NCBI RefSeq assembly: GCF_004210735.1
Contig: NZ_SDZL01000019.1
Location: forward strand, 1-46,426
Source: Brevundimonas sp.
Lineage (GTDB): Bacteria > Pseudomonadota > Alphaproteobacteria > Caulobacterales > Caulobacteraceae
Reading direction: 5' to 3'
DNA: 46,426 nt
A program made the translations under genes and the position numbers. Positions 25,293-33,414 of this stretch are shown here, in pieces. The notes beneath the pieces are model-generated. The model worked only from the letters and a program-made list of their open reading frames with translations, had not been told where the DNA came from and did no database searches. Position 1 is the first letter of the stretch. Each line of letters starts with the position of its first letter.

Positions 25293-26045
25293 ATGACAGG
25301 GTCTATCAAGGTGGGCGTCGGCGGCTGGACCTATGAGCCGTGGCGCGGGGTCTTTTATCCCGAGGGTCTGACGCAGAAGCGCGAGCTGGAGTTCGCCAGC
25401 CGGGCGCTGACCAGCATCGAGATCAACGGCACCTATTATTCGACCTTCAAGCCCGACAGCTGGATGAAGTGGCGGGACGAGACGCCGGACGGCTTTGTCT
25501 TTTCGGTCAAGGCCAGCCGCTATTGCACCAATCGCAAGGTGCTGGCCGAGGGGGGCGAGAGCTTTGACCGGTTCCTGTCGCAGGGGCTGACGACGCTGGG
25601 CGACAAGCTGGGGCCGATCAACTGGCAGTTCATGGGGACGAAGAAGTTCGATCCGGTCGATTTCGAGGGGTTCCTGAAACTGCTGCCATCGGAGAAGGAC
25701 GGGGTGCGGCTGCGCCATGCGCTGGAGGTGCGGAACCCGACCTTCGCCTGCGAGGAATTCCATGACCTGGCCCGAAAATACGGCGCGGCCATCGTCTATG
25801 CCGTCGACGACGAGGAGCCGACCTGGCCGCAGATCGACGAGGAAACGTCTGATTTTAGATACGCCCGGCTGATGTCCAGTCGCGAGGACGAGCCGACCGG
25901 CATGACGGCGGCGGAATTGGACGCGGTGGCGAAACAGGCCAGGGCCTGGGCGGAACGCGGCGATGTGTTCGCCTATTTCATCTCGGGCGCGAAGGTGCGC
26001 AACCCGGCGGCGGCCCAGGCGCTGATCGAACGGCTGAAGACCTAG
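25293..26045 (+). CDS. DUF72 family protein (TIM-barrel, YecE-like)
   Basis: This 250-residue protein starts at ATG 25293 after GGGAG. It has the DUF72 pattern: [65 protein letters not shown], and a C-terminal [15 protein letters not shown]. Structures in the family are TIM barrels resembling AP-endonuclease-like or xylose-isomerase-like proteins, but no activity is established. Its TAG stop overlaps the stop of the convergent cupin gene by four bases. Confidence 0.93.
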   Translation: MTGSIKVGVGGWTYEPWRGVFYPEGLTQKRELEFASRALTSIEINGTYYSTFKPDSWMKWRDETPDGFVFSVKASRYCTNRKVLAEGGESFDRFLSQGLTTLGDKLGPINWQFMGTKKFDPVDFEGFLKLLPSEKDGVRLRHALEVRNPTFACEEFHDLARKYGAAIVYAVDDEEPTWPQIDEETSDFRYARLMSSREDEPTGMTAAELDAVAKQARAWAERGDVFAYFISGAKVRNPAAAQALIERLKT

Positions 26046-26449
26046 CCGCCGTTCTGGGCGAACCAGTTCACGATGGCCGGCATGTCGCCCTCGAACCCGC
26101 CGGGCACATATATGTTCAGGAGACCCGCGCGTTGGTCGGTGCGGTTGGCGAAATCGTGGGTCACCCCTCGCGCCGCGCGAATGAACGACCCGACGCCAGC
26201 ATCGATCCAGTCATCGCCGATACAGAAGCTGATGACCCCCTCGATGACGTAGAAGATATCATCGTGATCGGCGTGGCTGTGCGGCCCCGGCCCCGGGCTG
26301 TGCGGCTCCAGAAACCACTCCGAGATGGCGTAAGCGGCCCCGGTTTCCGCCTCGTCCGCCTTGAACACCGCCCGCATGGAACCCATTGCATAGGCGCGCC
26401 CTTCGCCAGGGGTGAGCACGATCGACTGCAGCCGTGCGTCGTCAGTCAT
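26042..26449 (-). CDS. Small cupin-domain protein
   Basis: The start ATG 26449 is preceded by GGGAGG and gives 135 residues; the longer open frame upstream is antisense to the alcohol dehydrogenase gene. It has one cupin barrel: [20 protein letters not shown] (metal-binding His-x-His and downstream acidic residues), then the second motif [26 protein letters not shown], with a His. Such single-domain cupins are metal-binding enzymes or sensors with varied substrates. It is divergent from a zinc alcohol dehydrogenase gene, 78 bases apart. No specific reaction can be assigned. Confidence 0.88.
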   Translation of the reverse strand: MTDDARLQSIVLTPGEGRAYAMGSMRAVFKADEAETGAAYAISEWFLEPHSPGPGPHSHADHDDIFYVIEGVISFCIGDDWIDAGVGSFIRAARGVTHDFANRTDQRAGLLNIYVPGGFEGDMPAIVNWFAQNGG

Positions 26450-26527
26450 GTTCGGCCTCCCTCCGCCCAATCTTGCGTCGAGCGAGAGGAGGGCGCAACG
26501 GAAACACAGCCACCCAGGGATTTTGCC

Positions 26528-27592
26528 ATGCCCATCGCCACCCGCGCCTTCGCCGCGACCGCCGCCGACCAGCCGCTGTCGCCCTATCGCTTTGACCGGC
26601 GCGAGCCGGGGCCGGACGATGTGGCCATCGCGATCCAGTACTGCGGCGTTTGCCATTCGGACCTTCACATCGCAAAAAACGATCTGGGCAACACCCGCTA
26701 TCCCATCGTGCCGGGGCACGAGATCGCCGGGGTGGTGACGGCCGTCGGCGCCAATGTGACGCGGTTCAGGCAAGGCGACCGGGTCGGGGTCGGCTGCATG
26801 GTCGACAGCTGCCGCACCTGTCCGTCGTGTCTGGCGGGGGAGGAGCAATACTGCGTGCCGGGCATGACCCAGACCTATGGCTCACCCGACCCCAGAGGCG
26901 CCGAGGTCGGCCAGACGATCACCCAGGGCGGCTATTCAGACCGGATCACGGTGGATGAGAACTATGTCCTGCGCATCCCGGACGCCCTGCCGCTGGACGC
27001 CGCCGCGCCGCTGCTGTGCGCCGGCGTCACTACATATTCACCGCTGCGCCACTGGAAGGTCGGGCCGGGCTCGAAGGTCGCGGTCGTGGGTCTGGGCGGG
27101 CTGGGCCATATGGCGGTGAAGCTGGCCGCCGCCATGGGCGCCGAGGTGACGGTGCTGTCGACCTCGGACCGCAAGAAGGCCGACGCCGAGCGGATGGGCG
27201 CCAAACATTTCCTGATCAACTCGGACAAGGCGGCGATGAAGGCGGCGGGCGAAAAGTTCGACCTGATCATCAACACCGTGTCGGCCACGCACGAGATCGC
27301 GGGCCATCTGAACCTGCTGGCGCGCGACGGGACCATGGTCATGCTGGGCCTGAGCACCGAGGGCATGCCGGTCTTCGCCATGCCGCTGCTGTGGCGCCGC
27401 CGCAGCGTGGCGGGCAGCCTGATCGGCGGCATCCGCGAGACGCAGGACATGCTCGACTTCTGCGCCGAGCACGGCATCGCCTGCGACATCGAGGTTATCG
27501 CCCCCGACCAGATCAACGAGGCCTATGCGCGGATGGAGAAGTCCGACGTGCGCTATCGCTTCGTCATCGACATGGCGCGAATGGCGGCCTGA
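26528..27592 (+). CDS. Zinc-dependent NAD(P) alcohol dehydrogenase (YahK/CAD type)
   Basis: This 354-residue protein starts at ATG 26528 after AGGGA. Catalytic zinc ligands are in CGVCHSDLH and PGHEIAG, structural zinc Cys in [20 protein letters not shown], and the Rossmann motif is [15 protein letters not shown]. The pattern fits the cinnamyl-alcohol-dehydrogenase/YahK group of NADP-dependent aldehyde reductases with broad substrate range. It probably reduces aldehydes to alcohols in the cytoplasm. It is convergent with the next gene (10-base gap) and divergent from the cupin gene. Confidence 0.93.
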   Translation: MPIATRAFAATAADQPLSPYRFDRREPGPDDVAIAIQYCGVCHSDLHIAKNDLGNTRYPIVPGHEIAGVVTAVGANVTRFRQGDRVGVGCMVDSCRTCPSCLAGEEQYCVPGMTQTYGSPDPRGAEVGQTITQGGYSDRITVDENYVLRIPDALPLDAAAPLLCAGVTTYSPLRHWKVGPGSKVAVVGLGGLGHMAVKLAAAMGAEVTVLSTSDRKKADAERMGAKHFLINSDKAAMKAAGEKFDLIINTVSATHEIAGHLNLLARDGTMVMLGLSTEGMPVFAMPLLWRRRSVAGSLIGGIRETQDMLDFCAEHGIACDIEVIAPDQINEAYARMEKSDVRYRFVIDMARMAA

Positions 27593-27602
27593 TCGCCTCC
27601 GC

Positions 27603-28160
27603 TTACTCCTGGTGGCGGGTGAAGGTCCAGGTGACGGTTCCGTCGCTGATGCGCAGGGTCGAGCCGGAACGTGTGACCCGATAGGTCTCGGTCTGGTTCG
27701 ACCGGTCGCTTTCGCTGACCTCGTCGTTGCAGGAGCGACCGGCCCGTTCCGAACCCTTGGTGATGTTGAAGGTCGCGCTGGAGCCCGACATCGTGACCTG
27801 GCCCAGTTTCTCCTGCCGGACCCGTACATCGCAGGTGGCGCTTTCCGGATAGGATTTTTCGGTAATCCAGCTGAACCGGCCGTCCTCGCGCACGATCAGC
27901 GCCATCTCCCGGGTGACGCGCGTGGGGGTCGGTGTCGTCGAGATCACTGTATTGCTGGGCGAACCGGCGCCAAAGGTCCCGCCCATGTTGAAGTCGCCGG
28001 GCATGGAATAGGACCGGAACTGGATGCTGGAGCGGATGACCAGCTCCTGCTGGGTTCCGGTGTGGACCCAGCCGCCGGTCAATCCGGTCGCCTGGGCGTC
28101 GGCGCGCGGCGCGACGGCCAGGCTTGCGAGAACAGCGATGACGGCGAAGGACGGTTTCAT
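27603..28160 (-). CDS. Secreted protein of unknown function
   Basis: The start ATG 28160 begins a Sec signal peptide (MKPSFAVIAVLASLAVAP, cleavage near ADAQA); GGAG lies ~11 bases upstream. The mature ~160 residues are beta-rich: GGWVHTGTQQELVIRSS, ALIVREDGRFSWITEKSY, GSTLRISDGTVTWTFTRHQ. Two Cys residues (ATCDV and GRSCND) could form a disulfide. The shape suggests a small beta-barrel like lipocalin-type domains, but I recognise no family. It is convergent with the alcohol dehydrogenase gene and divergent from phaB. Confidence 0.8.
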   Translation of the reverse strand: MKPSFAVIAVLASLAVAPRADAQATGLTGGWVHTGTQQELVIRSSIQFRSYSMPGDFNMGGTFGAGSPSNTVISTTPTPTRVTREMALIVREDGRFSWITEKSYPESATCDVRVRQEKLGQVTMSGSSATFNITKGSERAGRSCNDEVSESDRSNQTETYRVTRSGSTLRISDGTVTWTFTRHQE

Positions 28161-28289
28161 GGACAGGGCTCCGGGAGAACGAACCCCAGCCTCCTGCATT
28201 TCAATCCAGGGCGCATTTCTTCTGCGGCGAACGAACGACGAAACGACGGGCCTTCTCTGAAGCGGGCGGGACGGCTATCCATTCAACCA

Positions 28290-28310
28290 AGCCGCGCGTC
28301 AGACGCGGCT
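28290..28310. promoter_or_regulatory. Inverted repeat upstream of phaB
   Basis: AGCCGCG (28290-28296) and CGCGGCT (28304-28310) form a perfect 7-bp inverted repeat around CGTCAGA, ending 25 bases before the phaB start. It could be an operator or a leader hairpin; no regulator gene is adjacent. Confidence 0.35.
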
Positions 28311-28335
28311 GAATTCTCAGGGACAGGACAACAGC

Positions 28336-29061
28336 ATGGCGCGCGTGGCACTCGTAACCGGCGGCACCCGGGGCATCGGCAAGGCCATCGTGCAACGGCT
28401 CAAGGAGGACGGGCTTCAGGTCGCGGCCGGCTATTCCGGCAATGACGAAGCCGCCCAGGCCACCGCCCGCGAACTGGGCGTCATGGTGGTCAAGGGTAAC
28501 GTCGGCGCGTTCGAGGACTGCCAGCGCGCCGTCGCCGAGGTCGAGGCGCAGCTGGGCCCCATCGACGTGCTGGTGAACAACGCCGGCATCACCCGCGACG
28601 GCTTCTTCCACAAGATGACCGCCGAACAGTGGTCCGACGTGATCCGGGTGAACATGGACAGCGTTTTCAACATGACGCGCCAGGTGATCGGCGGCATGCG
28701 GGACCGCAATTTCGGCCGCATCGTCAACATCAGCTCGATCAACGGCCAGAAGGGTCAGATCGGCCAGACCAACTATTCCGCCGCCAAGGCCGGGATGATC
28801 GGCTTCACCAAGGCGCTGGCGCTGGAAAACGCGCGCAAGGGCGTGACGGTGAACTGCATCGCGCCGGGCTATATCGACACCGAGATGGTGGGGGCCATGG
28901 ACGAGAAGGTTCTGGCCGGAATCATCGCCCAGATCCCGGTCGGAAGACTTGGAAAAGGCGAGGAAATCGCCGACATGGTGTCCTGGCTGTCGGGCGAGCG
29001 TGCCGGATATGTCACAGGCTGCACCCTATCGCTGAACGGCGGTCAGTATCTGGTCGGGTGA
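28336..29061 (+). CDS. phaB: Acetoacetyl-CoA reductase
   Basis: This 241-residue short-chain dehydrogenase has the cofactor motif ALVTGGTRGIGKAI, NNAGITRD, and the catalytic Ser-Tyr-Lys in NISSINGQKGQIGQTNYSAAK. The C-terminal part NCIAPGYIDTEMV and TGCTLSLNGGQYLVG match PhaB rather than FabG, including the GQ-rich segment before the Tyr. It reduces acetoacetyl-CoA to (R)-3-hydroxybutyryl-CoA with NADPH, feeding polyhydroxybutyrate synthesis. phaA and phaC are not in the window. The distinction from FabG rests on recognition of these segments. Confidence 0.9.
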   Translation: MARVALVTGGTRGIGKAIVQRLKEDGLQVAAGYSGNDEAAQATARELGVMVVKGNVGAFEDCQRAVAEVEAQLGPIDVLVNNAGITRDGFFHKMTAEQWSDVIRVNMDSVFNMTRQVIGGMRDRNFGRIVNISSINGQKGQIGQTNYSAAKAGMIGFTKALALENARKGVTVNCIAPGYIDTEMVGAMDEKVLAGIIAQIPVGRLGKGEEIADMVSWLSGERAGYVTGCTLSLNGGQYLVG

Positions 29062-29111
29062 AGCCAAGGTTCGCCCAAAATCCGCCGGGGTGGGGCGTCA
29101 CCTATCTGAAG

Positions 29112-29906
29112 ATGTTCAATCGGGTCTCGGTCAGGACGGCGTCTGAGCCGCTTTCGACCGCGATGGCGTTCGCCGCCGTCGTGGGCGTGAGCCTGGCTGT
29201 CATGACCGGCCCCGCCGTCGCCCAGGCGCGCGCCAACGCCCAGGCCGATCAGGACCGATCCGCCCGTGAGCGCATCTTCACCCGCAACCTGCCGCCGTCC
29301 GGCCGGTACGTCGCCGAAAGCGGCCAGACCTTCCTGCTGGACCGGTCGGGCACGCGCATCCTGATGCGGTTCGAGCGCAGCAGCGAAATCTGGGTGCTGC
29401 GGCCGACCCCGGCGCCGCGCGGAGACATGATCTATCGCAACGACGCAGGCGATCAGGTGCTGCGGGTGACGCCGGACGGGGCGATGACCCTGTTCACCTC
29501 GTCCGCGCCGCAGGGCGCGCCCGTGTCGAACGGCGGGCCGGGGCCGGCCCTGTCCGCGCCGACCCTGACTCCGGTCCAGCTGTGGAACTATATCGTCCGC
29601 CAGAGCGGCCGGGCCAGCGCCGCACTGGGCCGACTGGTCCAGGTGGATGTCGATATCCAACCGGGGTCCGAAGCCGTGGCGGCGGATGCGCTGACCACCG
29701 CCGTGGATGCGGTGATCCGCATGGCACGATCGTCCAATCTGCGCGAGGAGGCGTCGCAGGTGCGCCGCATCGTCATCACTGACACCGGTCGGCCGGGCGT
29801 CGGCTTTGGCGCGGGGACGCTGCGCATCGTCATCAACGCCGAGGCCGGTCTGGCGGGGCGCCCCTCGTCCGCGCGGATCGTGCGCGTGGTCGCGGCGCGC
29901 GACTAA
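29112..29906 (+). CDS. Secreted DUF4908 family protein
   Basis: This 264-residue protein starting at ATG 29112 has a signal peptide (hydrophobic AMAFAAVVGVSLAVM, cleavage near AVAQA). The mature part has RNLPPSGRYVAESGQTFLLD, MRFERSSEIWVLRPTPAPRG and QVLRVTPDGAMTLF, the pattern of DUF4908, a family I associate with Caulobacterales. A Pro/Ala linker (~135-155) precedes a C-terminal region with VTDTG-like ITDTGRPGVGFGAGTLRIVI. No function is known. The ribosome site is weak, so the exact start is uncertain. It is 50 bases after phaB and convergent with gloB. Confidence 0.82.
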   Translation: MFNRVSVRTASEPLSTAMAFAAVVGVSLAVMTGPAVAQARANAQADQDRSARERIFTRNLPPSGRYVAESGQTFLLDRSGTRILMRFERSSEIWVLRPTPAPRGDMIYRNDAGDQVLRVTPDGAMTLFTSSAPQGAPVSNGGPGPALSAPTLTPVQLWNYIVRQSGRASAALGRLVQVDVDIQPGSEAVAADALTTAVDAVIRMARSSNLREEASQVRRIVITDTGRPGVGFGAGTLRIVINAEAGLAGRPSSARIVRVVAARD

Positions 29907-29914
29907 CCCCGCGA

Positions 29915-30637
29915 CTAGAACGCGTCCTTGGCCGCGCGCCGGGCTGCGAAATCCGCCGCATCGGTCGCCCGCAGGAAGGGATTGAAGGCCCGCTCGATCG
30001 CCAGGGTGGTGGGGACAGTCGGCTCGTTCCGCTCACGCGATGTGAAAATCGCCGCCGCATGGGCCGCCATCCCGGGCCGATCGTCCAGCGACAGGGCGAA
30101 GCGCGCATTGGCGGCCGTATATTCGTGGGCGCAGTAGATACGGGTCTCGTCCGGCCACTGCGCCAGCCGGTTCAGGCTGTCCCACATCTGGTCGGGCGTG
30201 CCCTCGAACAGACGACCACAGCCGAGGGCGAACAGGGTGTCCCCGACGAAGGCGATATCGTCGGCCGCGCTGCGATAGACGACGTGGCCCAGGGTATGGC
30301 CGGGCGTGGCCGTCACGGCAAAGGCGGTCTGGCCCAGCATGACCGTGTCGCCGTCCGCCACGACATGATCCAGCGGCGCGACGCGCGTCACCTCTTGCGG
30401 GCCATGGATGACGCAGTGGGTTTCGGCCTTCAGCCGGGCGTTGCCGGCCGTGTGGTCGGGGTGCCAGTGGGTGTTCAGGACCAGGTCCAGCCGCCCCCAG
30501 CCGGTCGCCGCAAGCGCGGCCAGTATGGCGTCCGCATCGGGCGTATCGACCGTGGCCACCTGGCCGGTCGCGTCGTCGCGAACCAGAAAGCCGTAGTTGT
30601 CGGACAGGCAGGGGAACTGGTGAACGGTCAGAGCCAT
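29915..30637 (-). CDS. gloB: Hydroxyacylglutathione hydrolase (glyoxalase II)
   Basis: This 240-residue metallo-beta-lactamase-fold enzyme starts at ATG 30637. The metal-binding motif THWHPDHTAGN is complete, with the downstream His in TPGHTLGHV, the Asp in FVGDTLFALGCGRLFEG, and the C-terminal YCAHEYTAANARFA and PFLRA typical of glyoxalase II. It hydrolyses S-lactoylglutathione to D-lactate and glutathione in methylglyoxal detoxification. It is divergent from a methyltransferase gene 45 bases away, a pairing common in alphaproteobacteria. Confidence 0.96.
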   Translation of the reverse strand: MALTVHQFPCLSDNYGFLVRDDATGQVATVDTPDADAILAALAATGWGRLDLVLNTHWHPDHTAGNARLKAETHCVIHGPQEVTRVAPLDHVVADGDTVMLGQTAFAVTATPGHTLGHVVYRSAADDIAFVGDTLFALGCGRLFEGTPDQMWDSLNRLAQWPDETRIYCAHEYTAANARFALSLDDRPGMAAHAAAIFTSRERNEPTVPTTLAIERAFNPFLRATDAADFAARRAAKDAF

Positions 30638-30682
30638 GCCCCGTTGTAGCAGCCGAGGGCCATCCGGGCCTATAGTCGGACC

Positions 30683-31456
30683 ATGCGGCGCGGCATCGAC
30701 GAGTTGAGACGCTTTTACGGCGAGCCGGCCGGGGCGCTGGTGCGTCGCCTGCTGGCGCGGCGGCTGGCCGACGCCTGGGGCGAGGCCGACAATTGCGACG
30801 TGCTGGGGATCGGCTACGCCACGCCGTGGCTGGACGCCTTTGTCGGCGCGCGGCGCGTGATCGCCGCCATGCCGGGCGGTCAGGGCGCCGAGCAATGGCC
30901 AGCGGCAGGCAAGAACCGGACCCTGCTGGTCGATGATCGCCGCCTGCCCTTTCCCGCCGGAAGCTTTGACCGGGTGCTGCTGATCCATGCGCTGGAGGAG
31001 GCGGACGATCCCTCCGTCCTGCTGACCGAGGCGGTGCGCGCCATGGCCCCGGCGGGGCGTATCATCCTGGCCACGGCGGCGCGCGGGGGGCTGTGGGCCC
31101 GGGCCGAGGCGACGCCGTTCGGGCATGGACGACCGTTCACTCGCGGCCAGTTGGAGCGGCTGGTGCGCGAGGTCGGGCTGGAGCCGACCGCCTGGTCCCA
31201 GACCCTGTATGCCCCGCCATGGGGGCCGCTGCTGCCGATGGCGGACGGGCTGGAGCAGATCGGCCGGCGGCTGATCCCCGGCGCGGCGGGGGTGATCCTG
31301 CTGGAGGCCACCCGTCATGCCTATGCCCGCGCCCGGCCGGTCGGCCAGACCCGACGCGTCCGTGGCGAGACCCCGGGCCTGACGCCGCAACCGGCGGGCC
31401 GGGCTCCCGGTCGGACGGTGCGGATCGGGCTGGATGCGCCCGCCAAACGGCCCTAA
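30683..31456 (+). CDS. Class I SAM-dependent methyltransferase, unknown substrate
   Basis: This 257-residue protein has a weakly conserved SAM-binding core: DVLGIGYATPWLDAF replaces the usual glycine-rich motif I, followed by LLVDDRRLPFPAGSFDRVLLIHALEEADD (motifs III-IV, a Methyltransf_11 pattern) and APAGRIILATAARGG. The C-terminal ~60 residues are Arg/Pro-rich. The substrate is unknown. It is divergent from gloB and is the first gene of a tight plus-strand run; the SixA-like gene follows after 9 bases. Confidence 0.88.
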   Translation: MRRGIDELRRFYGEPAGALVRRLLARRLADAWGEADNCDVLGIGYATPWLDAFVGARRVIAAMPGGQGAEQWPAAGKNRTLLVDDRRLPFPAGSFDRVLLIHALEEADDPSVLLTEAVRAMAPAGRIILATAARGGLWARAEATPFGHGRPFTRGQLERLVREVGLEPTAWSQTLYAPPWGPLLPMADGLEQIGRRLIPGAAGVILLEATRHAYARARPVGQTRRVRGETPGLTPQPAGRAPGRTVRIGLDAPAKRP

Positions 31457-31465
31457 AGCGGCGTC

Positions 31466-31966
31466 ATGCAGCGACTGATCCTGATGCGACACGCGACCGC
31501 CGAGCGCGCGGCGGCTTCCGGCCACGACCGCGACCGACGCCTGTCGCCGGAAGGCCGGGCCGAGGCCGCCCTGATGGGGCGGATGCTGGCCGAGCGCGGC
31601 ATACGGCCGGACCTGGCGCTGGTCTCGTCCGCCGCCCGCACGCGCGAGACCTGGGACGCGGTTCACGACGCCATGGGCGATGTCGAGGTGCGGCACGAGG
31701 CGGCCCTGTACGACGCCACGTCGGACACGCTGCGCCGCTTTGTCGAGGCGGCCGAAGACGAGGCGGGCTGCCTGATCGTGGTGGCGCACAATCCGGGCGT
31801 TCACCATCTGGCGATGGAGTATCTGGTCGAGGGCGCAGCCTCGCCGGCGGCGCTGGACCGGATGGCGGGCTTCCCGCCGGGATCGGCCGCCCTGTTCACC
31901 GTCGACCCCGCCGGGCGCTGCACCTTCGAGGGCTATCTGGGCCCGCGCAGCGAGGGCGTTCGATGA
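31466..31966 (+). CDS. SixA-like histidine phosphatase
   Basis: This 166-residue protein has the phosphohistidine-phosphatase motif LILMRHATAE (catalytic His with Arg before it), SPEGRAEAALMGRML, LVSSAARTRETWDAV (second Arg) and VVAHNPGVHHLAMEYLV (second catalytic His). The short size and lack of insertions match SixA, which removes phosphate from histidine phosphotransfer proteins. The TGA overlaps the DUF952 start (ATGA). A hybrid histidine kinase is encoded further down the same run, so a signalling link is possible but unproven. Confidence 0.9.
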   Translation: MQRLILMRHATAERAAASGHDRDRRLSPEGRAEAALMGRMLAERGIRPDLALVSSAARTRETWDAVHDAMGDVEVRHEAALYDATSDTLRRFVEAAEDEAGCLIVVAHNPGVHHLAMEYLVEGAASPAALDRMAGFPPGSAALFTVDPAGRCTFEGYLGPRSEGVR

Positions 31967-32310
31967 GCGCCGCGACCGCTTTCAAGATCATCGCCGCCGA
32001 CGAATGGGCCGCCGCCCGGGTCGCCGGGGCCTATGACGGCTCGGCCGTGGACCGGGCCGACGGCTACATCCACCTGTCGACGACCGAGCAGTTGGCCGAG
32101 ACCGCGCGGCGCCATTACGCCGGGCGCAACGACCTGCGGCTGCTGGAGGTTGAACTGGCCCTGCTGGGCGAGACGGTGGTGTGGGAGGCCGCGCGTGGCG
32201 GGGCCCTGTTCCCGCACATCTATGGCTCACTGCCGACGACTGCGGTGGTTTCGGAGCAGGTGATGACCGTTTCCTCGGCGGGCGAGATGACGCTGGGCGC
32301 GGAAGGTTGA
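31963..32310 (+). CDS. DUF952 family protein
   Basis: This 115-residue protein begins at ATG 31963, sharing ATGA with the phosphatase stop. It has the DUF952 pattern: AFKIIAADEWAAARVAGAY, GSAVDRADGYIHLSTTEQL, ARRHYAGRNDLRLLEVEL and GALFPHIYGSLPTTAVV. The function is unknown; the fold is thought to relate to ADP-ribosyl-transferase-like proteins and glutathione-S-transferase-linked proteins in some fungi. pyrD starts 4 bases after it, indicating translational coupling, an arrangement frequent in alphaproteobacteria. Confidence 0.92.
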   Translation: MSAATAFKIIAADEWAAARVAGAYDGSAVDRADGYIHLSTTEQLAETARRHYAGRNDLRLLEVELALLGETVVWEAARGGALFPHIYGSLPTTAVVSEQVMTVSSAGEMTLGAEG

Positions 32311-32314
32311 GGCG

Positions 32315-33349
32315 ATGAACGATCTGGCGACCTGGGCCCTGCGCCGCCTCGACCCGGAAACCGCGCACCGACTGGCGATCCGGGGACTGGCGCTGGCGCC
32401 GCTGATGCCCGCGCCGCCGGTGGACGATCCGATCCTGCACACCGACCTGGCGGGACTGGCGTTGCCGTCGCCGGTCGGGCTGGCGGCGGGTCTGGACAAG
32501 AACGGCGAGGCGCTGTCGGGACTGGGCAAGCTGGGTTTCGGCTTTGTCGAATGCGGCTCGGTCACGCCGCTGGCCCAGGCGGGCAATCCGCGGCCGCGCC
32601 TGTTCCGCCTGACCGAGGACCGGGCCGTCATCAACCGGATGGGGTTCAACAACGCCGGGCTGGAAGCTTTCGCCGCCCGGCTGGCGCATCGCCCGAAAGG
32701 CGTGGTCGTCGGGGCCAATCTGGGGGCCAACAAGGACACCGACGACAAGGCGGCCGACTATGTGCTGGGGCTGAAACGGCTGGCGGGACTGGCCGACTAT
32801 TTCACCGTCAATGTCTCGTCGCCCAATACGCCGGGGCTGCGCGCCCTGCAGGGACGCGAGGCGCTGGACGACCTGCTGGGGCGGATCGCCGAGGCGCGCG
32901 GGGGCGATACGGCGCCGGTCTTCCTGAAGATCGCGCCCGACCTGACGGCGGCCGAAATCGGTATGATCGTCGAGGCGGCCGTGGCCCACCGGATCAATGG
33001 CCTGATCGTGTCCAACACCACCCTGGCGCGGCCCGACAGCCTGCGCGCGGCGGGTCGCGAGGAGGCGGGTGGCCTGTCGGGGGCGCCGCTGAAGGCCGGG
33101 GCGCGCGCGGCGCTGGCCGCCGCCGCCGAAGCGTCGGGCGGACGACTGACGCTGATTGCGGCGGGCGGGATCGATTCCGGCGAGGAGGCCTATGCCCGGT
33201 TGCGGGCGGGCGCGGCGGCGGTCCAGGTCTATTCCGCATTGGTCTATGAGGGGCCGGGGCTGGTGCAGCGGATCAAGCGCGATCTGGCGGCCCGTCTGCG
33301 CGCCGACGGTTTCTCCACGGTCGCCGAGGCGGTCGGAACGGGCCGTTGA
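32315..33349 (+). CDS. pyrD: Dihydroorotate dehydrogenase (quinone), class 2
   Basis: This 344-residue protein has the class 2 N-terminal membrane-associated helix (ATWALRRLDPETAHRLAIR) before the flavin barrel. Motifs are GLAAGLDKNGEAL, FGFVECGSVTPLAQ, RMGFNNAGLEAF, VNVSSPNTPGLR (catalytic Ser), GLIVSNTTL and IAAGGIDSGEEAYARLRAGA. It oxidises dihydroorotate to orotate in pyrimidine synthesis and passes electrons to ubiquinone at the inner membrane. It is translationally coupled to DUF952 and 65 bases upstream of the hybrid kinase gene. Confidence 0.97.
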   Translation: MNDLATWALRRLDPETAHRLAIRGLALAPLMPAPPVDDPILHTDLAGLALPSPVGLAAGLDKNGEALSGLGKLGFGFVECGSVTPLAQAGNPRPRLFRLTEDRAVINRMGFNNAGLEAFAARLAHRPKGVVVGANLGANKDTDDKAADYVLGLKRLAGLADYFTVNVSSPNTPGLRALQGREALDDLLGRIAEARGGDTAPVFLKIAPDLTAAEIGMIVEAAVAHRINGLIVSNTTLARPDSLRAAGREEAGGLSGAPLKAGARAALAAAAEASGGRLTLIAAGGIDSGEEAYARLRAGAAAVQVYSALVYEGPGLVQRIKRDLAARLRADGFSTVAEAVGTGR

Positions 33350-33414
33350 CGGAGCGTTAGGCTAAGCCCGGCATGATTTCCCAAAGCGGGGCATACCCGC
33401 GACCGGGGAGCCCC

